Source: Ascaphus truei (lineage: Eukaryota > Chordata > Amphibia > Anura > Ascaphidae). Taken from it: a DNA stretch of 64,000 nucleotides. Every line of letters starts with the position of its first letter. The stretch's first letter is position 1. Below are positions 1 to 9,838 of the stretch, in pieces. Under the pieces are notes generated by a model. That model saw only the letters and a list, made by a program, of their open reading frames with translations. It was not told the origin of the DNA and did not search any database. Where the stretch lies: the NCBI GenBank assembly GCA_036426205.1, contig CM071573.1, positions 43,512,643 through 43,576,642 of the forward strand, given 5' to 3'. The translations under genes and the position numbers were made by a program.

Positions 1-204
1 CCGTCGCCACACTCACTGTTGCCTCGATTCCAGACCCACTTGTCTCGTCGCAGTCTGATGACGTAGCTGTGCATGCGCTATCACCGGGAGTCCAGGAACT
101 GCACCACGAATGCGGAAGCCGGCCACAAGCCTCTCAGGCTTCTCAGACGTTGGGTATAGGGAGAAATTGTGACAGAGTCCAGACTGTCCTCACTGCTGAC
201 TCTC

Positions 205-317
205 TATAGTGTCCTCTAGAGATTGCAAAACACCCTACGCATGATGCCCCTGATGAAGTGACTACCGTCACAAAACACGTACTGTAGGGTGTTTTGCAAT
301 CTATAGAGGACACTATA
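205..317 (+). ncRNA. Degenerate hammerhead-type core inside a foldback element
   Basis: A long inverted repeat (205-239 against 284-317, about 34 bp) closes a loop holding CTGATGA (250-256), an extra A, stem II GTGAC/GTCAC (258-262 and 267-271) and then AAAA where GAAA is expected (272-275), followed by a CACGTA helix-III-like stretch. This is hammerhead ribozyme layout with a very extended stem I. The G-to-A change at the first base of GAAA should abolish cleavage. It is probably a terminal unit of a Penelope-like or related retroelement. The structure is seen directly; the family is inferred. Confidence 0.55.
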
Positions 318-325
318 TAATAGAG

Positions 326-639
326 GCGAGCTATTAAAGTTTACCAGCAACAAAATAACGGCAAACACTCCGAACCAGATATATCAAAGAAAATAATGAA
401 TTCTTCACTTAATGAGTTTGTTTTTTGTAATTGTTTGCCTTCATTTTACAGATATAAGATTTTTATACATCCACCACATATAGTATGGGATGATAAGCAA
501 AGTGCATGATAAGAGGAATTATTCCTCCCATAATCTCTCATCTAGTGCATGGTTTTCACAACTTCATCATTCACCTGAATGTGCATTAAAGCAGCAATGC
601 AAGTTTCATATATTTTCATTTAAATACAAATGAAATATT
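326..639. other. Unassigned AT-rich sequence
   Basis: No coding, structural or repeat signal that I can support. Confidence 0.4.
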
Positions 640-925
640 TGAAGCTGGAGGCCTCTGGAGCTGAACTGTGTGTTAATTTCAGCTCCAGGGACCCCCTTGC
701 TTCCAGACATAATTACCTCTGTAGCGGTGCCAGTATGTGTGTGGAGTTTAAATGTCCTGGGCACGTAGGCCAATAGGAAGCCGCAAGGGGTGACATCCAA
801 GCTTCCAATTGGCTCACATGACGTGGGACATTTAAACATAACCATTGTTAGGCGCACGGTTTCTGTGGAAGCAGAGGGTCCCCGGAGATGAAATTAACAA
901 CCAGCTCTGGAGATCCCCTGCTTCA
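640..925. repeat. Dispersed foldback repeat family A, copy 1
   Basis: Shares order and sequence with 16346-16665: a 'ggagctgaac...ttaatttcagctcc' stretch, GGGACCCC, a 'ccaataggaag' segment, 'catttaaa', then GGTCCCC and 'ctctggaga(t/c)cccc', followed by an A-rich tail. The two halves are partly inverted relative to one another. It is a non-autonomous element with no coding capacity; the class is not determined. Confidence 0.6.
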
Positions 926-1189
926 TTCCTGTAATAAATTAAATTAAAAATAAAAAAAGGTTTAGCACAGTTACTAAACATGGCTGGGGTTTAATACATT
1001 TACATGTCTTTGGGTAGGGATCCATACAAAGTTATTTTGTAAGGACTTTATTTTTCATCTGGCCTGATTTTTTACAATAAAATATTGTATTAAACATATT
1101 TTGCAATTCTACAATTTACTGCAGCAAACTTGCTCCTGTATTGTAGTTTTCCTTGTGTTTGGTCTTTTTTTTTTTTTTAACCTTAAATG

Positions 1190-1266
1190 TTTTCTTTTCA
1201 CTCTAACTGTGAAGCGCTTTGAGTCCCATTGAGAGAAAAGCCCTATATAAAATAAGGTTATTATTA
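1190..1266 (+). repeat. LINE/SINE-type 3' tail fragment
   Basis: The 'gcgctttgagtcccattg...gaaaagccctatataaaataaggttattattattttt' pattern is the conserved 3' end shared by many vertebrate CR1/L2-like LINEs and their SINEs, ending in a TTA/ATT microsatellite. Only the last ~75 bp is present, as expected from 5' truncation. Confidence 0.55.
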
Positions 1267-2394
1267 TTTTTCTGAGCTGGTTAATGCTGGAAGCTACATT
1301 GATCCTGTATCTTGCACACATTTCTCTGGATTACAACTGGAGGTTGTAGAATATTACAGAAAATGTTCCAGACTTTTTGTTGTAGTGCCAGGAAAACAAA
1401 ATTAATGCAAGCCAGGGAATGGAGAAGCCATGAATCAATCGCAAGGAATATGTTGCAGGAACATCCACTACCCGAGGGGGTTTGGAGACTGAAGTTTTAT
1501 GTTAAATCCGCTTTTTCTCACTAACTTTGCCTGGGGTAAAAGTTTAATTCCAAAGAGTGAAGGGAAAATGTTTCAGTTTCCTTTAAGGGTTTTTTTTTTT
1601 TACCGGTAGAGATTTAAAATGAAGTTTTATTAAGCTTGCCTGGTTACAATGTCCTCATGGTTGGGTGTGAGGAAATCGATGAATGATATGGTATCCTCAT
1701 GTGTTTTCTTTCATCAACTGCTGCATAGGCTTGTATTTTTTAAACCATTAATACTGACTGCAATGCAGATTGGGAAAATCTCCCATTACTGTAATCCCTG
1801 TAATATGGGAGTGTAACGTTTCCTCATTACACATCTTTGTCTGTAGTGATTGCTGTGCTACCCCAGATACATGAACCGTGCGGCTCCATAAATTGTTGAA
1901 CTAATATGGTGCAATTATTATTATAATTTATTTATAATGCTCCAACATATTCAGAAGCGCATTATTACTTTTGCAGGGGCCCAAGACAGCATACCGGCAG
2001 TAGGGCCCCTCTTCCTGCAGTGTCGTGACAGAATGGCGGAACCTGATGTTGCATTGTCATGGCAACGCGTCACCATGACAACGTAACTCTGCAGAATGAA
2101 GGGCTCTCCACATAAGACAAGACCCCCTGGGCACACACATTCACCTCCCCCAGCTATATACTCAAGCGCCACCCCCCCATCCCCTCCATCATCCTTACCT
2201 TGGGATAAGCAGCAGTGCAGTCCTGTGCCGGTTCGGGAACTCCCCAGCTCCTTCTTCCAGCTATCCCCTCTCCTGTCTGGCAGAATTTGGATCCCCGTGC
2301 CGACCGGAGGAGGGAGCGCAGAGCCCCCAGAAGGCATGGCAGGCCCAAGGCAATCACCTTGCACTCAGGCCGATCCTGGCGTTGGACAAAAATA
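1267..2394. other. Unassigned sequence
   Basis: No supported gene. 1965-2110 is GC-richer with short inverted CAGGGGCCC/GGGCCCCT segments and may be a decayed DNA transposon. Overlapping frames on both strands near 2096-2660 have no recognisable domain. Confidence 0.35.
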
Positions 2395-2470
2395 ATAAAA
2401 TAACAGACATTAACATACATTGTTACAGTAGGTAGGAAGCGCCCTGCCCCAAGGAGCTTACAATCTATAA
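2395..2470 (-). repeat. CR1/L2-type LINE 3'-UTR fragment
   Basis: On the minus strand this reads 'agattgtaagctccttggggcaggg...', the same hallmark 3'-UTR phrase as near 20870-20905 on the plus strand. Short, coding part absent. Confidence 0.45.
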
Positions 2471-2549
2471 GGAAGTGTAAGTAGAAACATGGGGCACAGG
2501 GGGGTGAGAAGGCTGGTGTGTGTCGGATTGTAACAGCAGCCAATGGCTG

Positions 2550-2602
2550 GCACCCTTTGGGGCAACACAGATGTAGGCTGAAGAGGTTCTGAATGAATTC
2601 AG
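2550..2602 (+). repeat. Local duplication, left copy
   Basis: A ~50-bp segment ('ctttggggcaacacagatgtag...gaagaggttctgaatgaattcag') recurs in diverged form at about 3077-3125, on the far side of the hAT-like insertion at 2688-3026. Confidence 0.5.
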
Positions 2603-2687
2603 CTGTGCAGTCCAGGGCGATAGAAATGGCAGAGGGCGGGGCTGACCAAACACATTGCAAGCAATCCCCGATGCTAACCCTTAGAAT

Positions 2688-3026
2688 CAGGGTCGTCTTA
2701 ACAGCATTGTAGGCCCCCGGGCCAAGCAGTGCACTGGGTCCTGCCTACACAACCTCTCACAGGAATAAAAATGTAAGCCGTTAATTGCCTCCCGCAAATC
2801 CGTTACAATATTCTGCTTCCATAACATTGAAAGCAATAAAAACAGCAACATTTCTCTCGCGAATGCAGGCATGCCAACTCTCCGATTCAAGTCGTAATTT
2901 TTCTCCTTCTACCGAGTTAGCGGGAGATATGAATGTTGAGGCGGGTGGTCGGAAAATTAGAGTTAAATTCTGGTCTGTGCACAGATTAGCATGGGGCCCC
3001 TAGGCAACAGCGTTAAGACGGCACTA
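2688..3026. mobile_element. hAT-type non-autonomous DNA transposon with 8-bp duplication
   Basis: Starts CAGGGTCGTCTTAACAGC and ends with the inverted equivalent GTTAAGACGGCACTA, so terminal inverted repeats are visible over ~30 bp (also 'ttgtaggcccc' against 'ggggcccctaggcaa'). Flanks are CTTAGAAT (2680-2687) and CTTAGCAT (3027-3034), a 7/8 match of the 8-bp length expected for hAT transposases. There is no transposase frame; a 339-bp passive element. Confidence 0.72.
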
Positions 3027-3203
3027 CTTAGCATGCTGTTCCTGTGCAGATGGGAGGCCTTTCAGACTTCTACCTTTGGGGCGATGCAGATGTACAGTAG
3101 GATGAAGAGGTTCCGAATTAATTCAGATAGAGGTGGATCAAAAGGGGGGAAGGGGAGAGCAAAGTCTCTTAATCAGTGCACAACTACTAATCAGGTCGTG
3201 ACG

Positions 3204-3269
3204 TGGCTGAAGCAGGGATATCCCAAAAGCCTGTTGGTGGCCCTTGAGGACTGGAGTTAGTGACCCCTG
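3204..3269. mobile_element. Palindromic hAT family B, right-half fragment
   Basis: 'gctgaagcagggatatcc...ctgttggtggcccttgaggactggagtt...cccctg' is the right half of the palindromic family seen complete at 30028-30226 and 44609-44820. The left half is missing. Confidence 0.7.
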
Positions 3270-4429
3270 GTTTAAACTGTGTTGCACTGTCGGTTACTTT
3301 CTTCTTTCATATAGATTTGAGAACTGCGCTCCTGTTGGTAACCAATAATACATTCCTTCATTAGAAGTCCCAAATAATGAAATTAATAAACATATTAAAA
3401 GAAATAATAGTGTGGCTTGATGCCTTAGAACACACACTTTTTTTTTAAGCAACGTAGACAAAAAAATTATACCATAGCTAAACTATTAGATTTGTATTGG
3501 CCCCAATGGGCTCATTCAGTATTAAGCATCATTCAAACTTGGAAGCCATTGACTAAACAGTGCTATTCACCAGCACTATACACCAGTGCTATCCTTCCAT
3601 CTTTGTGATTATACGGCATGGATAGCCACATTGAATTCTACCGAGTATCAATAACTTTGCTGCTCTTCAAAATGGGAATCATTTATTCCAGAGCCACAAT
3701 GACAATATCGGCTACAAGGAAATGCTATTAATCCGTCTTATTCATATGTTGAATAAAAGCACACCACTTTATCAAAGTTATGAATGAAGTACCGTTTATT
3801 GGGGTAGGAAAAAAGCATTTGGTTGATAAAATGCTCTAATTGAAGGCAATTTCCATTTCTCTGCTATTACACATAAGTAACATTTTAAAGCCACACAATG
3901 AACAGTATAAATTATAGGTCTTCAAATAATCACTCCATATCTTGCTCTCCATCTGAAGGGTTTCATTTGTAACTGCTGGGGGTGAATTATATAAGATGTT
4001 AGACACATTAAAATCATTGAGTCACCATTAATGTGTGTAATCTTGGTATAAAAGTAAATATATGCTCATGTGATTTCTCCTGATGAGATCGGAGGGCCTG
4101 CGATAAATTCCACTGTGCATAAGCATACCACAATTAAGTAACCACTCTTTGCGAACAAGTAATAAAATCAACATGCTTTGCCTAAATTAGTGGACTTTGT
4201 AACTATGCAATTAAACCAAAAAGCCTGTGTTGAGTATATAGTGTATGCCATTAGTAGAAGTGAAAGACCACACAGCTGACCTTGAAAAGTTACATTACAG
4301 AACATGGACATTGTTAAATTGTTTCCAGTCCATTAACCCACTTGGATTGATTCATTAATTACAAAAATATGTTGGCAACCATATAACAAACATAATAAGG
4401 TCTGGGACAGAGAGACAACACTGTGGTCT
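3270..4429. other. Unassigned AT-rich sequence
   Basis: No supported gene or repeat. Frames are short and stop-rich on both strands. Confidence 0.4.
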
Positions 4430-5192
4430 ATGTATTAAGGGAAAACGGGTGTGATTCTGGGGCAGAACCAACCCCCATATAAAATAAAAAATCCTATTGT
4501 CTACGATTGGTTTTGTTTAGTACAAATAGGGAACAGATACAAACCAGCACCCGTATTGATATATGTCCAATGAGTCCAAAAAAGAAATCCAAATGGGGGT
4601 AGATGGGAGAGAAAAATCAAAAGGGTCCAATGAAGGAAAGTACTCCAATCAGTGGGTCCATGACATGTGGACAGAGACAAAAAGAAAATCATAGTGTAAC
4701 CTGTATCAGTAATTAAATGAAACACTGCACAAATACAAAAAACAAACAACAAAGGAGAAACAATAAACAAACAACAGAAAACATACACATAAAACACTAA
4801 AGCTGAAAATACAATAACTATTTATTAAAACAAAGGAGCCTGCTGCAGTGGGTCATTAAGGGGTTAAAACCCAAAACCCTACTTACAGCAGGACCGGAAC
4901 TAGTGAGAGTATGATAACCAAGCAGGGACGGATGTCAGAAGCAGAGAGGGTCCTCTGTGGGCTCACAAATGCGTGGTGTATGTCTTTTATTCCCTCAGAT
5001 TTCAGGAAGTTCCTAAGATGGATGCAGGGGGAAGGGAAGATGCACACAGCTACACTCATCAAACACAGCCTCTCTCGCGATAACATCGTATCCTGCTAAG
5101 GTGATCAGAAACGCTGCAAACAGCCAGCTTTCTCCAAGGCGCCGTGACCTTTGACCCTACGCGTTTCGTGACTAATGTCACTCCCTCCTGTT
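4430..5192 (-). mobile_element. Penelope-like terminal unit (PLTR-like)
   Basis: Read on the minus strand this begins with a hammerhead-type core (5155-5192) and runs ~750 bp into pyrimidine-rich, coding-poor sequence with an AATAAA near the middle. The layout, ribozyme first and then a long non-coding unit, matches other units in this window (53270-54258, 57828-58219). The far boundary at ~4430 is approximate and no target duplication was found. A PLE is the best reading; an unrelated ribozyme-bearing non-autonomous retroelement is the alternative. Confidence 0.4.
5155..5192 (-). ncRNA. Hammerhead-type core, damaged
   Basis: Minus strand: stem II GTGAC/GTCAC (5177-5181 with 5168-5172), four-base loop, intact GAAA (complement of 5164-5167), then CGCGTA, where ACGCGT can form the minimal helix III. 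The CTGANGA half is eroded to a purine-rich AGGAGGGA, so the copy should be inactive. Confidence 0.55.
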
Positions 5193-5827
5193 AAATACCA
5201 TCATATTTGTGGAGAAAATGTTCTGTATCAAAAAGGGAACAGCAGTGATTTATTTAATGAGTTAAAATAAGCAGAGATGGGCTACACCTTTAAGTATTTA
5301 GGAACTTTAAAGGTGACTAAACAATTGCAGAGAGAAACATACATTGGTAGTGATGTTTATAGTGCCACCTCCAGGCGTTTGCTTTTCTAATGCTTTCAAA
5401 ACAAAATTTGAGAACATTTATTCTGTAAGGTTATTTTGTTTTGGGGTTTTTTAGAGGAACTTTTAGTGCTTTAAGGCAGAAGTGTCACCAGATCTTAATT
5501 GCAGTGGCACAAATATAGTGACAGCATACACTTCCTATCAGTCATACAATGTTTCATTACTTCCCAGTTACAATATTTGATTAGTATTTGGTTATTATGT
5601 TCCCTTGCCTGAAAGGTGACGTCCTGTACACTTTTCTTGTTGGCAAATCTTTCATCTTTGCTCCGCCGTGTGATTGCGGTCACTAGTGGTAATACTGCAG
5701 CATTCGGGGAAAAGGTTTAGGAACCTGACAAATTATTTCAACAAAAATGGGCATTTGTGTACAGTATATACTGTACATAATGGCCCATATTTCCTAAAAT
5801 CCTCTGTCATAAGACATCGTTCAGTAC
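5193..5827. other. Unassigned sequence
   Basis: No coding or repeat signal supported up to the LINE 3' tail. Confidence 0.35.
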
Positions 5828-6021
5828 TGTATTTATTTATTTATTATTTATTTATAAAATATTTTACCAGGAAGTAATACATTGAGAGTTACCTCTCGTT
5901 TTCAAGTATGTCCTTGGCACAGAGTAAAACAAATAATACATGGTTACAAGTACAGTTACATAAATGAACAAGGTATACATTATATACAAGACATTGCGTG
6001 CACAGTTAAAGAAAATATATA

Positions 6022-6414
6022 TTATGGGCGTATGAAACAGTTACAGACCAGATTAAAGTGTGAGACAGCCTTACATTTGAAAGAACTTAAACTGGTGGTG
6101 GATGTGAGAGTCTCTGGTAGGTTGTTCCAGTTTTGGGGTGCACGGTAAGAGAAGGAGGAACGGCCGGATACTTTGTTGAGCCTTGGGACCATGAATAGTC
6201 TTTTGGAGTCTGATCTCAGGTGATAGGTGCTGCATGTGGTAGGGGTGAGGAGCTTGTTCAGATAGACGGGTAGCTTGCCCATGAAGAATTTAAAGGCAAA
6301 ACAGGAAAGGTGAACTTTGTGCCTAGACTCTAGTGATGACCAATCTAGTTCTTTGAGCATTTCGCAGTGATGTGTGTTGTTGTTGCATTAGAGAACAAAA
6401 CGACAAATTGAATT
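6022..6414 (-). pseudogene. LINE ORF2 C-terminal segment
   Basis: In frame with the main reverse-transcriptase frame after two TAA codons between 6361 and 6417, both plausible CAA-to-TAA changes. It encodes the typical CR1/L2-group C-terminal module: LDWSSLESRHKVHLSCFAFK, SYHL/LRSDS, a LFMVPR stretch and the conserved RAPQNWNNLPETL, ending about 1,070 codons after the first ATG. No zinc knuckle is seen. The function of this module is not established; it follows the thumb in related LINEs. Confidence 0.78.
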
Positions 6415-8964
6415 TTAGAGGGTGTCAAGTTTGCTAAGGTGGGTTTGAGGAGCCGAGCCATATACTATGTCTCCATAGTCAATAATTGGCATTAGCATCT
6501 GCTGTGCAATACGCTTTCTGACCAGGAGACTTAGGGAGGATTTGTTCCTGTAAAGTACCCCTAGTTTGGCATAGGTCTTGGTTGTCAGGGTATCAATGTG
6601 CATCCCGAATGTTAAGTGGGAGTCAAACCATAAGCCCAGGTATTTAAAACTAGTGACAGGTGTTAGGGTGGTGTTAGCGTTGGTTCTAATCAGGAGCTCA
6701 GTCACTGGAAGCTTTAAAAATTTAGTCTTGGTCCCAAATACCATTGTTACAGTCTTGTCAGTGTTTAAAAACAGTTTGTTTTGGGAAATCCAGTTTTCGA
6801 GTCTCAAAAAGTCAGACTGAAGTATGTGTTGAAGGTCAGAGAGGCTATGGCTGTGTGCATATAGGATTGTGTCATCTGCATACATGTGTATTGAGGCTTC
6901 CTTACAAGCTGTGGGAAGATCATTAATGAACACTGAGAAGAGTATGGGCCCCAGAACAGAGCCTTGCGGGACACCACAGGTGATATCCAGGGGGTTGGAG
7001 TTAGAGCCTGAAATGGACACATGATGGGATCTTCCTGATAGGTAGGACAGAAACCAGTTTAAAGCATTTTTCCCTATTACAGAGCTCTGGAGTTTGTTAA
7101 GCAGGATAACATGATCAAGTGTGTCAAAAGCCTTTGCAAAATCTAGGAATACTGCACCAGTGAGTTGTCCCCGTTCCATTCCACACTGGATTTCATTGCA
7201 AACTTTTAGCAGGGTAGTTACAGTGGAGTGTTTGGGACGAAACCCAGACTGGAATTGGCTAGGGAAATTTGTCTTGGTGTAGAAATTGCTTAATTGGGAG
7301 TGGACACATTTTTCCATAACTTTGGATAGAATTGGGAGAAGTGAGATTGGCCTGTAGTTTGAGACAGTGTTTTTGTCCCCACTTTTGAAGATTGGGACAA
7401 CTCTGGCAGTTTTCCAGGTCTTAGGGATATGGCCTGCAGACAGGATAGAGTTGACTATGGACGCAATTGGTTTGGCAATGGCTGGGGCACCAAGTCGTAG
7501 GAACCTAGATTGTAGTAAGTCGGGTCCACATTGGCTGCTTAGTTTTAGTTTGAGGAGCGCTTGTATAATCTCCTCTTCAGATACTGAGCTAAATTGAAAA
7601 TTGTGGCCAGTGTTGGGAGGGGGTGGGACTGTAGGGATACTCCCAGGATGAGATTCATGTTTGGGGATTGTACTGCGTTTCGCTAATAAGTTAGTGGCAC
7701 ACCCCACAAAGTAATCATTGAATGCATTTGCAATGTCAGTGGGGTTTGTCAGAGTAATATCCCCCTTAGTGATATTACTTGGTTGTTGATGGTTAGGAGG
7801 CTGGAATATATTGTTGATAACCTTCCAGAAGTTAGCTGGGTTTGATGTATTTTGGTGGAGATTGTCAGAGTAATATTGTGCTTTTGCATGCCTTGTTTGC
7901 CTTGTGCACATGTTCCGCATGCATCTGTAGTGATTGAGATCCTTGGTAGTGCCAGTTACTTTGTAGCTTTTCCACAAGGCATCCCTGAACTGGTAGAGTG
8001 CTATAAGGTCAGTTGTAACCCATGGAAGGTGGGCCCCCCGTAACCTTATTTTGCATAGTGGAGCATGGGTATCGCAGAGTTTTAAGAACTCGGATTGGAA
8101 ATAGTCGAGCGCAGAATCAGGGTCGGGAATTAAATCGATTCTGTGCCATGGGCAGTTGGTAAGGTCATCCAGAAACTGTTGTGGGTTAAAGTTTTTAAAT
8201 GTTCTAGTGAGGAGAACTTTAGGGCTTGATTGGGGCGGTTTAATTTTCCTTACACAGTACACTATTGCATGGTCATTGAAAATGTCAGGAAGGATGCCAG
8301 AGGATTGGATTCTGCTGGGGTTTGAGGAGAGAATCCAGTCTAGCAAGGAATGGTTGTGCGATTTCAGGTTTATCCGTGTGGGTTGGGAAATGAGTTGTGA
8401 TAGGTTAAGTGACTTGAGTTGTATCTGGATTTTGTGGTTTTTAGGGTCAAGCCAATTGAAGTTGAAATCCCCAAGAACTAGCAGCTCACTCTTCTCATTC
8501 AGAGAGGAAATGGAGCCAAGAAATTGGGTGATATCAGTTAGGGATTGTAGAGGGGCTTTAGGGGGGCGGTAGATGCCAGCGAGCAAGATGGGCTTAGAAA
8601 AGGGGAGGCAGATTTTGCCAACTAGAGTTTCAAAAGAGGGTGGGCTTGGTGGGCAATTTAACAGTGTAAATTGTAAGGTGTCTGCAATATAAAATAACAC
8701 CCCTCCTCCTCTCTTTGACCTATCTCTCCTAAAAATGGAGTATCCCTGAATGGCAATATGTGTTTCAGGGGTTTTAGGGGTTAGCCATGTTTCTGTAAGA
8801 ACGATGGCTTTGGGTTTATGCATAAGGCACCATGCCCTTAGTTCATCCAGTTTGGGCAGCAGGCTCCGGATGTTTATATGGGCCTTTTTGGAATTTAAAG
8901 GTGGAATTCTCAGGGGCATGGGACAGAGCTGAAATGGGAGGATCTGGGTTAGGTTCAATATCAC
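6415..8964 (-). CDS. LINE ORF2 main frame: APE endonuclease and reverse transcriptase
   Basis: 849 open codons. The genuine LINE protein joins at about residue 22 (the first residues are an out-of-frame prefix). APE-type endonuclease, about residues 29-240: the N-motif HINIRSLLPKLDEL, TETWL (57-61), GGGVLFY (86-92), IYRPP (131-135), GDFN (165-168), LLDWI (207-211) and NDH (230-232, canonical SDH). Reverse transcriptase, about 465-790: VVPIFKSGD, NYRPISLLPILSKVMEK, FQSGFRP, the A-box LDFAKAFDTLDH (607-618), GVPQGSVLGP (664-673), the catalytic MYADD (694-698; bases 6871-6882) and FKYLGLWF (773-780). The enzyme nicks target DNA and copies its own RNA by target-primed reverse transcription. It stops at TAA 6415-6417 but continues in the same frame to 6022. 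Key catalytic residues are present. Confidence 0.9.
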   Translation of the reverse strand: MILNLTQILPFQLCPMPLRIPPLNSKKAHINIRSLLPKLDELRAWCLMHKPKAIVLTETWLTPKTPETHIAIQGYSIFRRDRSKRGGGVLFYIADTLQFTLLNCPPSPPSFETLVGKICLPFSKPILLAGIYRPPKAPLQSLTDITQFLGSISSLNEKSELLVLGDFNFNWLDPKNHKIQIQLKSLNLSQLISQPTRINLKSHNHSLLDWILSSNPSRIQSSGILPDIFNDHAIVYCVRKIKPPQSSPKVLLTRTFKNFNPQQFLDDLTNCPWHRIDLIPDPDSALDYFQSEFLKLCDTHAPLCKIRLRGAHLPWVTTDLIALYQFRDALWKSYKVTGTTKDLNHYRCMRNMCTRQTRHAKAQYYSDNLHQNTSNPANFWKVINNIFQPPNHQQPSNITKGDITLTNPTDIANAFNDYFVGCATNLLAKRSTIPKHESHPGSIPTVPPPPNTGHNFQFSSVSEEEIIQALLKLKLSSQCGPDLLQSRFLRLGAPAIAKPIASIVNSILSAGHIPKTWKTARVVPIFKSGDKNTVSNYRPISLLPILSKVMEKCVHSQLSNFYTKTNFPSQFQSGFRPKHSTVTTLLKVCNEIQCGMERGQLTGAVFLDFAKAFDTLDHVILLNKLQSSVIGKNALNWFLSYLSGRSHHVSISGSNSNPLDITCGVPQGSVLGPILFSVFINDLPTACKEASIHMYADDTILYAHSHSLSDLQHILQSDFLRLENWISQNKLFLNTDKTVTMVFGTKTKFLKLPVTELLIRTNANTTLTPVTSFKYLGLWFDSHLTFGMHIDTLTTKTYAKLGVLYRNKSSLSLLVRKRIAQQMLMPIIDYGDIVYGSAPQTHLSKLDTL

Positions 8965-9238
8965 CTGCTAAAGAGAGTAATAGTATGAGTAGAAATTTGG
9001 TTAGTTGTTTGCAAGTTGTAGATTTGTGGTGTTTGCCATTAGAGTGAGCAGTGGTTGGTGTGCTGGTTTTTAGAGTTCTCCACCAACATTCAGTAGATAG
9101 TGAAAGGCTTTTGAGTAGTCCAGGGTGTATGGTGATGTTGGGTGTTGGCCAGGATGGAGGAGTTTGTAGTGGATAGAGGGAGTAACATCTCCATGAGGCC
9201 AGGAGAAAGAAAAAAGTTAAAATACATAGTAGGTTCAT
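8843..9238 (-). pseudogene. LINE ORF2 N-terminal segment with hydrophobic leader and 2A-like motif
   Basis: 131 codons from ATG 9236-9238. Residues 3-15 are strongly hydrophobic (a signal-like leader), followed by a linker. Residues 81-90 are another hydrophobic run that leads directly into GDIEPNPDP (92-100; bases 8939-8965). Viral and retrotransposon 2A ribosome-skipping peptides have the consensus D(V/I)ExNPGP after such a run, so this is a 2A-like element whose glycine has become aspartate. The frame then enters NSTFKFQKGPYKH, an out-of-frame reading of the DNA that encodes the start of the endonuclease in the next segment, so a single indel near 8890-8920 separates the two. Recognition of 2A in LINE N-termini is established knowledge; loss of function here is inferred. 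Confidence 0.7.
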
Positions 9239-9546
9239 GATGCCAGAGGTAGGCAGTGCTGCAAGGAGCTGTTGTGAGCAGAGTGAGTGTGAGCAGACTA
9301 ACAGCAGGTGTGTGCCTGTTCCTTGTCAAATGTTTAGCTGTATTGCAATGCTAGAATCAGTTCAGGGTTTCAGTGTGTTGTGCAGTCAGTTTTGGGAGAG
9401 GCTGCAGTAAATAAATTGTAAAGGGGCGGGGGGTTGAAATAGGCAGGTTAGCAAGCTTGGGATCATAGTGTGATCTGAATAGCTTACCGTTTGTTGTTTT
9501 GAGTAAAAGAGTTTGCAGTAGATCCAGTCCCCAGTCACCTCTAGTC

Positions 9547-9692
9547 AAACTGTAGTATAACTGTATTTATCACTTAAAAACCTCACTGTAGTCTAACTGT
9601 ATTTATCACTTAAAAACCTCACTGTAGTCTAACTGTATTTATCACTTAAAAACCTCACTGTAGTCTAACTGTATTTATCACTTAAAAACCTC
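9547..9692. repeat. 36-bp tandem array, about four copies
   Basis: The unit 'aactgtatttatcacttaaa' plus 16 bp ending 'gtagtct' repeats about four times with almost no differences. It lies immediately 5' of the LINE's 5' UTR when read on the LINE's strand, so it could be part of that element's 5' end. Confidence 0.85.
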
Positions 9693-9838
9693 ACTTTAAA
9701 TGCCTCACTGCCTAATGCAGTTCCTGCCCAATGCAGCAAAGGTGTTGGTATTATACAGAAAAAACAGTCACATGACCCTCCCCCTCCCCAATCAGTCAGC
9801 TTGTTCCATTTGGTAAATTAACAGCACAGAGTTAAGAG

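Larger units (their letters stand above)
5828..9540 (-). mobile_element. Nearly full-length CR1/L2-type LINE
   Basis: A minus-strand non-LTR retrotransposon. Its 3' end is a TAAA-type microsatellite (about 5828-5855), preceded by a ~165-bp 3' UTR. ORF2 (endonuclease plus reverse transcriptase) runs from the ATG at 9238 to a stop near 6022, interrupted only by one frameshift near 8900 and two TAA codons between 6361 and 6417. The 5' UTR covers about 9239-9540 and may extend into the tandem arrays beyond. I found no ORF1. Few lesions suggest a fairly recent insertion. Assignment to CR1/L2 within the Jockey group rests on domain layout and the C-terminal 'W..LP' module; a Rex1-like lineage cannot be excluded. 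Confidence 0.85.

Noticed and set aside
2154..2660. 168-codon minus-strand frame
   Set aside because: Overlaps other open frames on both strands in GC-richer repeat DNA and shows no domain or conserved composition.
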